6,029 bases of DNA from Candidatus Moraniibacteriota bacterium. Lineage in GTDB: Bacteria > Patescibacteriota > Minisyncoccia > Moranbacterales > UBA2206. Below are positions 1 through 5,780 of this stretch, in pieces. The stretch lies in the NCBI GenBank assembly GCA_027351145.1, contig DAIEIZ010000029.1, forward strand, positions 1 to 6,029. The letters are read 5' to 3'. The translations under genes were made by a program, and so were the position numbers. The notes beneath the pieces are model-generated. The model ran no database searches. It saw only the letters and a list, made by a program, of their open reading frames with translations, and had not been told where the DNA came from. How positions within the stretch are numbered: the first letter of the stretch is position 1; each line of letters starts with the position of its first letter.

Positions 1-1
1 A

Positions 2-856
2 AAAATTATGAATGATATGGGGCAGGCTTCAGGAGACATGGCTAAAAAATTACAGGAGGCTCAGAAAAAAATTAGTAACTTGAAAAAGGAAGCGAAAGAA
101 GCTGTTCAAAGTGTAAAAGATGATATTAAAAAGCTAAAAGAAGAATTTAAAAATAGTGAAGCAAGCGCAAGGGCTGACTTGGGGCAAAATATTGGGCAAA
201 CATTTATCGACAAAGAAAAAGAGAAGGCTGATCTGCAACAGCAATTAAGCAAAGCGACCACACAAACGGAAAAAGACGAGTTGCAGTTGAAAATTGATGC
301 GATTGATGGATTTTTCACCAAGCATCTTGATGATCAAAACATCTATTCAGCGGAAATTTTGGAAGCAAGAAAAAAAGCCGGAATGGACGAAATAGAATTG
401 GCAAAATATCAATTTGAAATTGACCGCAAAGAACGAGAAAAAGAATACAACACACAACTCAAGGAATTAAAAACTCACCTAGAGGAAGTGAAAAAAGAGT
501 ATAAAAACAAACTCAAAGAATTAAAAGCGGAAATCAAAAAAGAGGGATTGGATAATATTAATATCAGTGTAACTTTTGACCAAAATACTAAAAAGAGTTC
601 GAGCAGTAAAAGGGCGGTTGGCGGAACTGTCATGAGCGGTAATGAATATTTGGTCGGTGAAAATGGGCCGGAAATATTTCGTCCATCAGTCAGCGGAGCG
701 ATTGATAACCGTCCAAATTCAAATAAAGGCGGCACAATCAATACTTTCAACTTTGATTTTAGCGGTGCGGTAGTTGGTGATAAAGATTCATTGATTCGCG
801 AAATTGAAAGAATAATCAATCGCAAGCAAGAATTAACCAGTATGGGCGCAATATAA
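2..856 (+). CDS. Tail tape-measure protein, C-terminal part (5' truncated by window)
   Basis: This is probably the C-terminal part of the tail tape-measure protein, the ruler inside the tail tube that sets tail length and is ejected with DNA. The frame is open to the left edge. The first ATG is at 8, and numbering below is from it (282 residues), which is far shorter than a whole tape-measure protein. Residues about 10-55, 68-95 and 118-180 are Lys/Glu-rich heptad-like coiled coil. The diagnostic part is the C-terminus: a Gly-rich turn (GGTVMSGNEYLVGENGPEIF, 205-224), then a Pro/Gly stretch and a beta-like segment (TINTFNFDFSGAVV), then a charged helix, a very common ending in siphophage tape-measure proteins. 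It is followed after 4 bases by the Dit gene, the expected order. One caution is that AAAAATTATG at the left edge resembles the leaders of the other genes here, so a separate short protein starting at 8 cannot be excluded. Confidence 0.82.
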   Translation, partial: KIMNDMGQASGDMAKKLQEAQKKISNLKKEAKEAVQSVKDDIKKLKEEFKNSEASARADLGQNIGQTFIDKEKEKADLQQQLSKATTQTEKDELQLKIDAIDGFFTKHLDDQNIYSAEILEARKKAGMDEIELAKYQFEIDRKEREKEYNTQLKELKTHLEEVKKEYKNKLKELKAEIKKEGLDNINISVTFDQNTKKSSSSKRAVGGTVMSGNEYLVGENGPEIFRPSVSGAIDNRPNSNKGGTINTFNFDFSGAVVGDKDSLIREIERIINRKQELTSMGAI

Positions 857-860
857 AATT

Positions 861-1613
861 ATGCAAATTTCCTTCGACAATACAAGTTTAATCACCTACC
901 CATTTACGGCGAAAACCGTGGCTCACGATTCGGCTAGTCCGCGCGATGTGAATTTATTTAATCTCGCCAGGCAACGAGGCAGTATTTTGGTCAACGCTGA
1001 ATACAAGCCGAAAACAATAAAAATTGCCGGAAATATTAAGGGGGCTGACGTTGCTGAATTAGAAGCAAATATCGACACGCTCAAGGAATTATTAAGCCGG
1101 CAAGGTAAAAATCTTGATATTGAATATGCCAGTGGGACGAGGCGCTATGTCGCTACCGTGGTTAATTTGGAAATTTCAAGAGATTTTTATCATCTATCAT
1201 TCGTTCCATTCACGGCTGAATTTATTGTCCCGTCGGGAATTGGTAAGGACCCGACTCTGGCAACTGCCACAATTTCCGCAATCACGACTGCGCAATATAT
1301 CGGAACAATTTCGATGGTTGGAACAACCTACCCTAAGCCGATGATTACGCTGACATTTTCGGTGGCTAGTTCTGTCAGTAAATTAGAATTTTTAGCCAAC
1401 GGAGAAAAAATTTCAATTTCGCATGCGATTATTGCTGGTGATGTGGTGGTAATCGATTGTGAAAATATGCAAGTGACGATCAATGGCGCGTTGGTTGATT
1501 ATACGGGAATTTTCCCAACATTTGGAATCAGCGCCAATATTTATGACATTGAAATCACAAGCATGAGTCATAATTATGCGCTAAAAATTGATTATTATAA
1601 ATTATATATTTAA
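861..1613 (+). CDS. Distal tail protein (Dit), siphovirus tail family
   Basis: This is the distal tail protein, which forms the ring joining the tail tube to the baseplate or tail tip. The 250-residue length is normal for Dit. Residues 1-125 look like the tube-like N-terminal domain of the Sipho_tail family: RGSILVNAEYKPKTIKIAGNI (39-59) is followed by a helix (63-80), a short loop (SGTRRYVATVV) and strands ending near FTAEFIVPSG (117-126). Residues 150-250 match the galectin-like C-terminal domain: YPKPMITLTF (157-166), ISISHAIIAGDVVVIDCE (184-201), VTINGALVDYTG (205-216), FP and a closing beta strand. The AGD-x3-IDC and TxNG signatures are typical of Dit. The gene sits 4 bases after the tape-measure stop and 5 bases before the next gene, with no Shine-Dalgarno sequence before its ATG, so translation by reinitiation is plausible. 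Start choice is firm because it follows the upstream stop directly. Confidence 0.88.
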   Translation: MQISFDNTSLITYPFTAKTVAHDSASPRDVNLFNLARQRGSILVNAEYKPKTIKIAGNIKGADVAELEANIDTLKELLSRQGKNLDIEYASGTRRYVATVVNLEISRDFYHLSFVPFTAEFIVPSGIGKDPTLATATISAITTAQYIGTISMVGTTYPKPMITLTFSVASSVSKLEFLANGEKISISHAIIAGDVVVIDCENMQVTINGALVDYTGIFPTFGISANIYDIEITSMSHNYALKIDYYKLYI

Positions 1614-1618
1614 ATTAT

Positions 1619-2458
1619 ATGGCCAAAGACCCAGTTAAAAATTTCGCAAAATGTATCGTAAGTGGTGGATATACTAGTGTAGCAACGGTTATCACTCTTC
1701 AGGCGGGGGAAGGCGCAAAACTGCCCGATCCTGCGGTTGATGGTGCGTTTAATCTGCCTTGGTGGAATTACACTGATTATAAAGACTCGAGTGACGACCC
1801 GAACAAAGAAATTGTGAGAGTTACGGCCAGGACGAATGATGTCTTGACGGTCACAAGAGCGCAAGAAGGAACGATTGCGAGTAATAAAAATAATACTGAC
1901 AAAGTTTACTATATGGCGCGGTCATTTACAAAAAATGATTACGATAAATTTTTGACTGCTGATTATTTTCATAGCGCTACGGAAAAAACGACTCCGGTTG
2001 ATGCTGATGAATTGACTTTACTTGATAGCGCGGCAAGTTTCGTCTTGAAGAAATTTAGTTTTCTCAATTTAAAATTAGGAGTAATGTCAGCGATTAATCC
2101 GATAGGAACAATCCGTGAATTTAACGTGGCAACAAATCCTGCAACCTTGCTCGGGTTTGGAACCTGGAGCGCGTTTGGGACTGGCAGAGTAACAGTTGCA
2201 ATAGACGCAGGGCAGACAGAATTTGATGCGAATGGAGAAATTGGAGGAGAGAAAGCACACACACTGACAATTCCTGAAATGCCAAGTCATACGCATACAT
2301 TTACCGCTAGACAAAGTGGCTCTCCTGACCAGTGCCCAACATCAACGGGTAGGTTTGTAACAGCCGCTTTAGCAACTACTGATTCTGCTGGAGGCGGAGG
2401 AGCACATAATAATTTGCAACCATATATTGTTGTGTATCGTTGGGTTAGGACGGCCTAA
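1619..2458 (+). CDS. Tail fibre/adaptor protein with C-terminal collar-type tip (HxH)
   Basis: This 279-residue protein is probably a tail-tip fibre or receptor-contacting protein. Three parts are visible. Residues about 15-100 form a beta-rich adaptor-like domain (ATVITLQAGEGAKLP at 22-36, EIVRVTARTNDVLTVTRAQEGT at 64-85 with TRAQEGT as a recurring phage signature). Residues 118-155 contain the fibre-linker motif TEKTTPVDADELTLLDSAAS and a following KK-x-S-x3-LKL helix. Residues 160-279 form a tail-collar/fibre-tip domain: NPIGTIREF, NPATLLGFGTWSAFGTGRV (173-191), GGEKAHTLTIPEMPSHTHTF (209-228) and AHNNLQPYIVVYRWVRTA (262-279). The HTH triad H224/H226 is an HxH motif like those that bind iron in T4-type fibre tips; metal binding here is inferred. 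There is no Shine-Dalgarno sequence, and the gap from Dit is 5 bases. The modular make-up points to domain shuffling, usual for host-range proteins. Confidence 0.82.
   Translation: MAKDPVKNFAKCIVSGGYTSVATVITLQAGEGAKLPDPAVDGAFNLPWWNYTDYKDSSDDPNKEIVRVTARTNDVLTVTRAQEGTIASNKNNTDKVYYMARSFTKNDYDKFLTADYFHSATEKTTPVDADELTLLDSAASFVLKKFSFLNLKLGVMSAINPIGTIREFNVATNPATLLGFGTWSAFGTGRVTVAIDAGQTEFDANGEIGGEKAHTLTIPEMPSHTHTFTARQSGSPDQCPTSTGRFVTAALATTDSAGGGGAHNNLQPYIVVYRWVRTA
2402..2423 (+). repeat. Near-identical collar-end segment, copy 1 (in gene 3)
   Basis: These 22 bases begin GCACATAATAAT and end TGCAACCAT. They match 4596-4617 at 21 of 22 positions and code for AHNNLQP near the C-terminus of gene 3. The flanking sequences of the two genes are much more diverged. 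Confidence 0.7.
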
Positions 2459-2479
2459 ATGTTTTTAAAAAATAAATGA
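2459..2479 (+). other. Six-codon mini-ORF linking genes 3 and 4
   Basis: An ATG directly abuts the gene 3 stop (TAAATG) and opens a six-codon frame, MFLKNK. Its TGA stop overlaps the gene 4 start as ATGA at 2476-2479. It could relay terminating ribosomes across the 17-base gap to the next start. The geometry is plainly visible; translation is inference, and a coincidence in A/T-rich DNA is quite possible. Confidence 0.25.
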
Positions 2480-3771
2480 CACTAGCACTACAAAAATTTG
2501 GGGACGTTCCTTTTGGGGGAGAACTTGACGTGATTGGAAATCGCCCTGTTTATGACGTGAAATTACCGGCAAAAAAAAGATTTCTATATAAAATTTATAA
2601 CAGCGCGGGAAATTTTATTGCGACATGGATAGATGTTATTAGTGAGCCGAAATTCAGCATAGCCTTGAATGGTGGATTTTCTGAATTAGTAGTTGATTTG
2701 GCAAGATTGGAAAGTAACTATGATGAAGGCGTGAGTGTGAAATATGGCAATCAGTTGAAACTATATGCCTTCGACGCAAACAGTCGCTATGATGGAGACT
2801 TGATTTTTTCCGGTGTTCTTTCCCAATATGTGCCAAATGTGGATGGTAATAAGGAAAAAGTGAGGGTAAGTTTTTTATCATACTGGTGGCAACTGGATCA
2901 GATGATTTTGGAAAACGCCGGAAGCACGACGCTCAACTACTCAGCGCAAGACCCGAGCAATATTTTGAAAGATATTTTGGATAAATTCACTGTGGCCGGC
3001 GGAAAGGTGAATTATGCAACGGGGAGTATTGATTTAACCGCAACATCCTTGGCTTATGCTTTCAATACCGCAACCTATCAAGAGGCACTTTTAAAACTAA
3101 TTGAGCTTAGCCCGGCTGGCTGGTATTTGCGAGTGGGAGCGGATGATATAGTTTATTTTAAAAATAAAAGTGTTACGGCTGATCATATTTTCACGCTAGG
3201 AAAAGACATCGAAATGTATGAGCCGGAGAAAAGAATTGAGAATATCATTAACACGATTTATTTCATCGGAGGAGGTACGCCTAATTATTACAAAAAATAT
3301 ATTTCCAGTGGATCAGTAAGCGCGTATGGGACACGAGCAATAAAATACATTGACGAAAAGGTAACAACTGACGACGTTTCATTAATAATCGCCAATCGAA
3401 TTTTAGGAATGTTTAAGGATCCCGAGGTGCGAGTGCAAATCAGAGTCAGTGATAATAATGGCGATGCGTATCAGCAACAAAAAGGCTACGACATTGAGAG
3501 CATCAAAGTTGGTGATACGTGCCGGATTAAAAATGCTACCAGTAAGGCAGACACAAAATGGGACGAGGCCTTGTTCGATGTCGATGTTTGGGATTATGAC
3601 ATCACTAACGCAAGCTCACTGGTTTTGCAAATTATGAAAATTGACTATGTCCCGGACGCTGTCACTTTGGAATTATCCAACCGACAACCCGACATTACGA
3701 AAAAAATTGATAGCATAAACAGAGCGTTAATTGACTCAATAACCGTCGATAATCCGGCATCGCCGGCATAA
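2476..3771 (+). CDS. Baseplate hub / gp27-like tail protein (Tal N-terminal type)
   Basis: This 431-residue protein resembles the gp27-like hub proteins of siphophages (Tal N-terminal module, ReqiPepy6 Gp37-like), which form the trimeric hub closing the tail tip below Dit. Visible features are an N-terminal strand set with FLYKIYNSAGNFIATW (36-51), a segment typical of hub domain 1 (FSELVVDLARL, 68-78; VKYGNQLKLYAFD, 88-100; IFSGVLSQYVP, 110-120), a helix before ILKDILDKF (163-171), then TATYQEALLKLIELSPAGWYLRVGADDIVYFKN (198-230), where a helix leads into a GWYLRV-x5-VYF hairpin typical of these hubs. LGKDIEMYEPEKRIENIINTIYFIGGG (241-267) is also characteristic. No peptidase or muramidase motif or long C-terminal extension is present, so it is probably a purely structural hub. 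It lies after the first fibre gene and 4 bases before gene 5. A 5-bp GC-rich inverted repeat lies inside its last codons. No Shine-Dalgarno sequence precedes the ATG. Confidence 0.75.
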   Translation: MTLALQKFGDVPFGGELDVIGNRPVYDVKLPAKKRFLYKIYNSAGNFIATWIDVISEPKFSIALNGGFSELVVDLARLESNYDEGVSVKYGNQLKLYAFDANSRYDGDLIFSGVLSQYVPNVDGNKEKVRVSFLSYWWQLDQMILENAGSTTLNYSAQDPSNILKDILDKFTVAGGKVNYATGSIDLTATSLAYAFNTATYQEALLKLIELSPAGWYLRVGADDIVYFKNKSVTADHIFTLGKDIEMYEPEKRIENIINTIYFIGGGTPNYYKKYISSGSVSAYGTRAIKYIDEKVTTDDVSLIIANRILGMFKDPEVRVQIRVSDNNGDAYQQQKGYDIESIKVGDTCRIKNATSKADTKWDEALFDVDVWDYDITNASSLVLQIMKIDYVPDAVTLELSNRQPDITKKIDSINRALIDSITVDNPASPA

Positions 3772-3775
3772 AAAT

Positions 3776-4177
3776 ATGGCAAAAACATTAAAAGAAAAAA
3801 TGAAAACAATGACAGGGTATTGCACTGCTTGCGGAGTAGAGATAATGGATTTGAGCGAAAAAGGAAAGGCGCGACTTTTGGAAAGCTATGCAAGTCATAT
3901 CGTTGAATTAAGCGATGGAACATTAATGCAAGTTGGGGTGTGCGCTGATTGCAAGTTGAAATTAGTGTCAGGGGAAAATGTGAAAAAAACCGCTGATAAA
4001 ATTCTTGATAATCATAAAACCTATTGGAGCGGGCAAGACGACAAAAAAAGACCGATAGATTATGACAAAATGACAGTTACGGACCCAAACACTAGTCCGG
4101 AAAAGCATTTTAAAAAAAAGGCGATAAAAGAGCACGAGGAAAAAATAACTAGATTAACAAATTTAAAGAATAAATAA
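3776..4177 (+). CDS. Small Cys4 zinc-ribbon protein of the tail operon
   Basis: This is a 133-residue basic protein with two CxxC knuckles, C16/C19 (YCTACG) and C56/C59 (VCADCK), separated by 36 residues that include VELSDGTLMQVGVC. This is a standard Cys4 zinc-ribbon arrangement with a beta hairpin between knuckles. The remaining half is Lys-rich and predicted mainly helical or disordered, with KKKAIKEHEEKITRL (113-127) near the end. I do not recognise a specific family beyond zinc ribbon. It is embedded between the hub and second collar-protein genes with gaps of 4 bases and 1 base, so it is co-expressed with tail genes. It could be a minor structural or assembly protein, or an unrelated regulator carried in the operon; neither is shown by the sequence. 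There is no Shine-Dalgarno sequence. Confidence 0.8.
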   Translation: MAKTLKEKMKTMTGYCTACGVEIMDLSEKGKARLLESYASHIVELSDGTLMQVGVCADCKLKLVSGENVKKTADKILDNHKTYWSGQDDKKRPIDYDKMTVTDPNTSPEKHFKKKAIKEHEEKITRLTNLKNK

Positions 4178-4178
4178 T

Positions 4179-4649
4179 ATGTGGCCAGCAAAAACTTACA
4201 CATTCTCACCGTCGACAACGATTTCGTCGGGGCAACTTAATCAAAATTTTGACGACTTACTGTCGGCGATAAATACGGCGATGCCAAGCGGTGCGGTTAT
4301 TATGTGGGATGATTTAATTTCCAATATTCCCGCTGGATGGTATATCTGCGATGGAAATAATGGGACTAAAAATTTAGGCGGAAAAGTGATCGTTGGCGCT
4401 GGCCAGGGATCTGGATTAACCAATAGGATTTTAGGGGATGTTGGTGGAGAGGAATCACATGTTTTGACAGTGGCAGAGCTAGCGAGACATAGGCATAACA
4501 CGCTTATGCACGCGGGGCATAGCTATTCAAATAGTGGTAATGGTGTTGATACTGGTTCGGCAACGGAATATACCGATTATATAGGTAGCGATGCCGCACA
4601 TAATAATATGCAACCATTTACCGTTTTAGCCTTCATTAGAAAAAGTTAA
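4179..4649 (+). CDS. Phage tail-collar domain protein (short fibre tip)
   Basis: This 156-residue protein is nearly all tail-collar domain, the fold of short tail fibre tips and microcystin-dependent-type proteins. The N-terminus has an oligomerisation-like segment with the recurring phage motif GQLNQNFDDLLSAIN (18-32). The collar signature follows: PSGAVIMWDD (36-45), IPAGWYICDGNNGTKNL (50-66), GGKVIVGAG (67-75), GGEESHVLTVAELARHRH (89-106). H104/H106 form an HxH motif where relatives usually read MPSHTH, so the Pro and first Ser are replaced here. It ends with AHNNMQPFTVLAFIRK (140-155), strikingly like the end of gene 3. Its start lies one base after the gene 5 stop, without a Shine-Dalgarno sequence, which strongly suggests translational coupling. 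Likely roles are receptor binding or capping of the tail tip; a small decoration protein is an alternative. Confidence 0.85.
   Translation: MWPAKTYTFSPSTTISSGQLNQNFDDLLSAINTAMPSGAVIMWDDLISNIPAGWYICDGNNGTKNLGGKVIVGAGQGSGLTNRILGDVGGEESHVLTVAELARHRHNTLMHAGHSYSNSGNGVDTGSATEYTDYIGSDAAHNNMQPFTVLAFIRKS
4596..4617 (+). repeat. Near-identical collar-end segment, copy 2 (in gene 6)
   Basis: This is the second copy of the segment at 2402-2423, differing by one base (A for T after GCACATAATAAT), which makes AHNNMQP in gene 6. It may reflect shared ancestry or local gene conversion between the two tip domains. Confidence 0.7.
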
Positions 4650-4677
4650 ATTTATAAAACACACAATAAATAAAATT

Positions 4678-5043
4678 ATGGACCACATCTGCGACAAAGG
4701 CGAAGAATTTGAGGAAATAAAAAAGAAAATCAAGAGTCAAAAAATTCTCTCTGAGGAAGTTTTTGCCAAAGTTCAAGATGTGGAAAAAAGTCTTGACGAG
4801 CATCGCACCGCGCAAGAAATTCACGAGAAAGAATTGTCAAAGGCGATGTATGAAATCAACAAAACAATGACGATTGTGAACACGCAATTAATACCAGCTT
4901 TTGACCGAGAACAAAAAGCGATAATTGCGAAAGATTGGATTAAGGAGCAAGCGCGAAGTGGTAAATTTTGGGCCGGAGTTTTTCTATCGATAGCTTCATT
5001 TTTGGGAATATTAGGTTGGGTAATTAAGCAGTCATTGAAGTAG
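4678..5043 (+). CDS. Coiled-coil protein with C-terminal membrane segment, XhlA/holin-like
   Basis: This 121-residue protein has a charged helical body (about 8-65, Lys/Glu-rich with heptad-like spacing) and one hydrophobic segment near residues 97-116 (FWAGVFLSIASFLGILGWVI), followed by a short positive tail (KQSLK). This layout, a soluble coiled coil anchored by a C-terminal transmembrane helix and encoded just after tail-fibre genes, resembles haemolysin XhlA-type and other holin-associated phage proteins that act with an endolysin at the inner membrane. The family assignment rests on architecture and position, not on a diagnostic motif. It could also be a membrane-anchored structural or superinfection protein. 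The ATG follows a 28-base A/T-rich gap with an AAAATT leader and no Shine-Dalgarno sequence. It is the last gene before the start-site style changes, and it ends in TAG, unlike the TAA stops upstream. Confidence 0.72.
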   Translation: MDHICDKGEEFEEIKKKIKSQKILSEEVFAKVQDVEKSLDEHRTAQEIHEKELSKAMYEINKTMTIVNTQLIPAFDREQKAIIAKDWIKEQARSGKFWAGVFLSIASFLGILGWVIKQSLK

Positions 5044-5056
5044 TTCTTTCCAAGTT

Positions 5057-5066
5057 AAGGAGGTGA
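5057..5066 (+). promoter_or_regulatory. Strong Shine-Dalgarno sequence for gene 8
   Basis: AAGGAGGTGA is a full anti-16S complement, with GGAGG ending 7 bases before the ATG at 5071. It is the first Shine-Dalgarno sequence at an annotated start in the window and fixes the start of gene 8. Confidence 0.88.
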
Positions 5067-5070
5067 AATT

Positions 5071-5283
5071 ATGTCAGTCTGTCGCGGATGCCGATATGAA
5101 CAAAGTTTTTGTCGTTTGAGCCTGACTAAACCAGCAGGACGATGGACGCCGTGCGCGTCTTACCGAAAGGATGACTATGACGAGGTCAGAAAAGAAAAGA
5201 GCCAAGTCGCAGAGGATAGCAATCGCCAAAGGATTAGAGCGCTCTTGGAAGAAGCTCAATGCAACTGCCAAGGCGTGGGCTAA
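5071..5283 (+). CDS. Small Cys-rich protein, first of the overlapping cassette
   Basis: This is a 70-residue protein of unknown function. The first 32 residues carry C4-x2-C7-x6-C14-x13-C28 (CRGCRYEQSFC then GRWTPCASYR), a plausible Cys4 zinc site like those in many small phage proteins. The C-terminal half (33-63) is highly charged and helical, and the end has a second C64-x-C66. The start is well supported by a full Shine-Dalgarno sequence at normal distance. The last 107 bases are also read in the +1 frame by gene 9, so the charged C-terminal half is either a true dual-coded region or partly non-functional sequence after a short N-terminal domain. The gap of 27 bases from gene 7 has no clear promoter. 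It may bind nucleic acid or act as a small regulator; nothing in the sequence decides this. Confidence 0.7.
   Translation: MSVCRGCRYEQSFCRLSLTKPAGRWTPCASYRKDDYDEVRKEKSQVAEDSNRQRIRALLEEAQCNCQGVG
5166..5171 (+). promoter_or_regulatory. Shine-Dalgarno sequence deciding the gene 9 start
   Basis: AAAGGA lies 5 bases before the ATG at 5177 but directly abuts or overlaps the in-frame ATG at 5171. Normal spacing therefore favours 5177. It lies inside gene 8. Confidence 0.6.
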
Positions 5284-5593
5284 TCTGCTTACTAAATCGG
5301 AAAACCCAAACGCGGGGATTGAAAACCGTCTAGGGTATTGTCCGAGTTGTGAGGAATATTATTGCTTCAACTATGCCGGTGGCATCTCGTGGTGCTTTGA
5401 GTGTTATTATCGCTCCGGGTGCTTAAAATTAAGCGAACCGTGCGAACCGCTCATCACACGAGAATGCAAACCGTGTCGTTGGAAAGGAGAGGATAATGCA
5501 AAAGCTGATCAAGTGCAAAGTCTGCGGGAAGAAAACTGGATGCATCATTGTTGGGAATGTGATCCGCCCCTGCTTTCATTGCGGAGAGCCTGA
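5177..5593 (+). CDS. Cys-rich multi-knuckle putative zinc-binding protein
   Basis: This is a 138-residue protein of unknown function, numbered from the ATG at 5177; an in-frame ATG at 5171 would add two residues. Residues 1-40 are basic and helical (SEKKRAKSQRIAIAKGLERS). The core is dense in cysteine: C55-x2-C58-x4-C63-x9-C73-x2-C76-x5-C82, then C89, C97-x2-C100 and C125-x2-C128. YCPSCEEYYCFNYAGGISWC (54-73) looks like a genuine folded zinc knuckle with aromatic fill, which is why I take this frame as coding despite overlaps. Its first 107 bases overlap gene 8, and its last 98 bases overlap gene 10, in different frames. It is the only main gene here ending in TGA. The basic head plus zinc core suggests nucleic-acid binding, which is inference. 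The part after residue 100 is the least certain, since gene 10 has the better start signal there. Confidence 0.65.
   Translation: MTRSEKKRAKSQRIAIAKGLERSWKKLNATAKAWANLLTKSENPNAGIENRLGYCPSCEEYYCFNYAGGISWCFECYYRSGCLKLSEPCEPLITRECKPCRWKGEDNAKADQVQSLREENWMHHCWECDPPLLSLRRA
5483..5489 (+). promoter_or_regulatory. Strong Shine-Dalgarno sequence for gene 10
   Basis: AAAGGAG, followed by AGG, ends 6 bases before the ATG at 5496. It lies inside gene 9 and is the main reason to accept the gene 10 start. Confidence 0.8.
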
Positions 5594-5780
5594 TTGTTTT
5601 TTCGAAAAAGTTAATCCTGACACTTTTGCAACCAGCATTTGCAAACTATGCAAGGCTGAGCAGGAAGATGTCAACTATCCCACGTGGGGAAAATGGCTGA
5701 AAGGAGAAGTATGCACTGTCATAATTGTCGTAAGCATTGCTGGTCTTTTAATGAGGATGGGGTTGCATCTTATTGCATAG
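5496..5780 (+). CDS. Cys-rich zinc-ribbon protein with hydrophobic C-terminus
   Basis: This is a 94-residue protein of unknown function. Residues 1-55 hold three CxxC pairs and additional cysteines: C7-x2-C10-x5-C16-x9-C26-x2-C29-x4-C34, then C49-x2-C52. KCKVCGKK and PCFHCGEPDC look like standard zinc knuckles. Residues 73-94 (VCTVIIVVSIAGLLMRMGLH and the last residues) are hydrophobic and could be a C-terminal membrane anchor, although an Arg and a His interrupt it. Those same bases encode the start of gene 11 in another frame, so the hydrophobic end might be a by-product of overlap rather than a selected membrane segment. The start is strongly supported by its Shine-Dalgarno sequence. It overlaps gene 9 by 98 bases and gene 11 by 70. 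A role at the membrane or in nucleic-acid binding is possible but unsupported. Confidence 0.68.
   Translation: MQKLIKCKVCGKKTGCIIVGNVIRPCFHCGEPDCFFEKVNPDTFATSICKLCKAEQEDVNYPTWGKWLKGEVCTVIIVVSIAGLLMRMGLHLIA
5700..5706 (+). promoter_or_regulatory. Shine-Dalgarno sequence deciding the gene 11 start
   Basis: AAAGGAG ends 4 bases before the ATG at 5711. An earlier in-frame ATG at 5684 has no such signal, so 5711 is preferred. The site lies inside gene 10. Confidence 0.72.

Noticed and set aside
475..825. Minus-strand open frame of 116 codons opposite the tape-measure gene
   Set aside because: It lies fully opposite a well-supported gene, has no recognisable motif or plausible context, and reflects the low stop frequency opposite Lys/Glu-rich coding sequence.
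1610..1864. Minus-strand open frame of 84 codons opposite the start of gene 3
   Set aside because: It is a shadow of gene 3 on the opposite strand of an otherwise one-directional operon, with no family features.
3754..3766. CCGGC-ATC-GCCGG inverted repeat at the end of gene 4 as a terminator
   Set aside because: The stem is only 5 bp, lies inside the coding sequence, is followed by A residues rather than T, and gene 5 begins within 10 bases; it encodes the Pro/Ala-Ser-Pro-Ala tail.
3645..3923. Minus-strand open frame of 92 codons with hydrophobic stretch across the gene 4/5 junction
   Set aside because: The hydrophobic run arises from the complement of Lys-rich codons at the start of gene 5; it crosses a junction of two supported genes and has no context as a gene.
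4650..4677. Promoter in the 28-base gap before gene 7
   Set aside because: The gap is simply A/T-rich; I see no paired -35 and -10 elements with proper spacing.
861..5043. Alternative genetic code with reassigned TGA, suggested by the absence of TGA stops in genes 1-8
   Set aside because: All genes are full length under the standard code with no in-frame TGA, glycine is encoded by GGN throughout, and gene 9 ends in TGA. Preference for TAA is enough to explain it.
5204..5216. A-rich AAAAGAAAAGAG run near 5188-5200 as a programmed -1 frameshift joining genes 8 and 9
   Set aside because: Gene 9 is in the +1 frame relative to gene 8, so -1 slippage would not join them, and gene 9 has its own start signal.
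5074..5271. Minus-strand open frame opposite gene 8
   Set aside because: The gene 8 frame has a full Shine-Dalgarno sequence and cysteine pattern; the reverse frame has neither.
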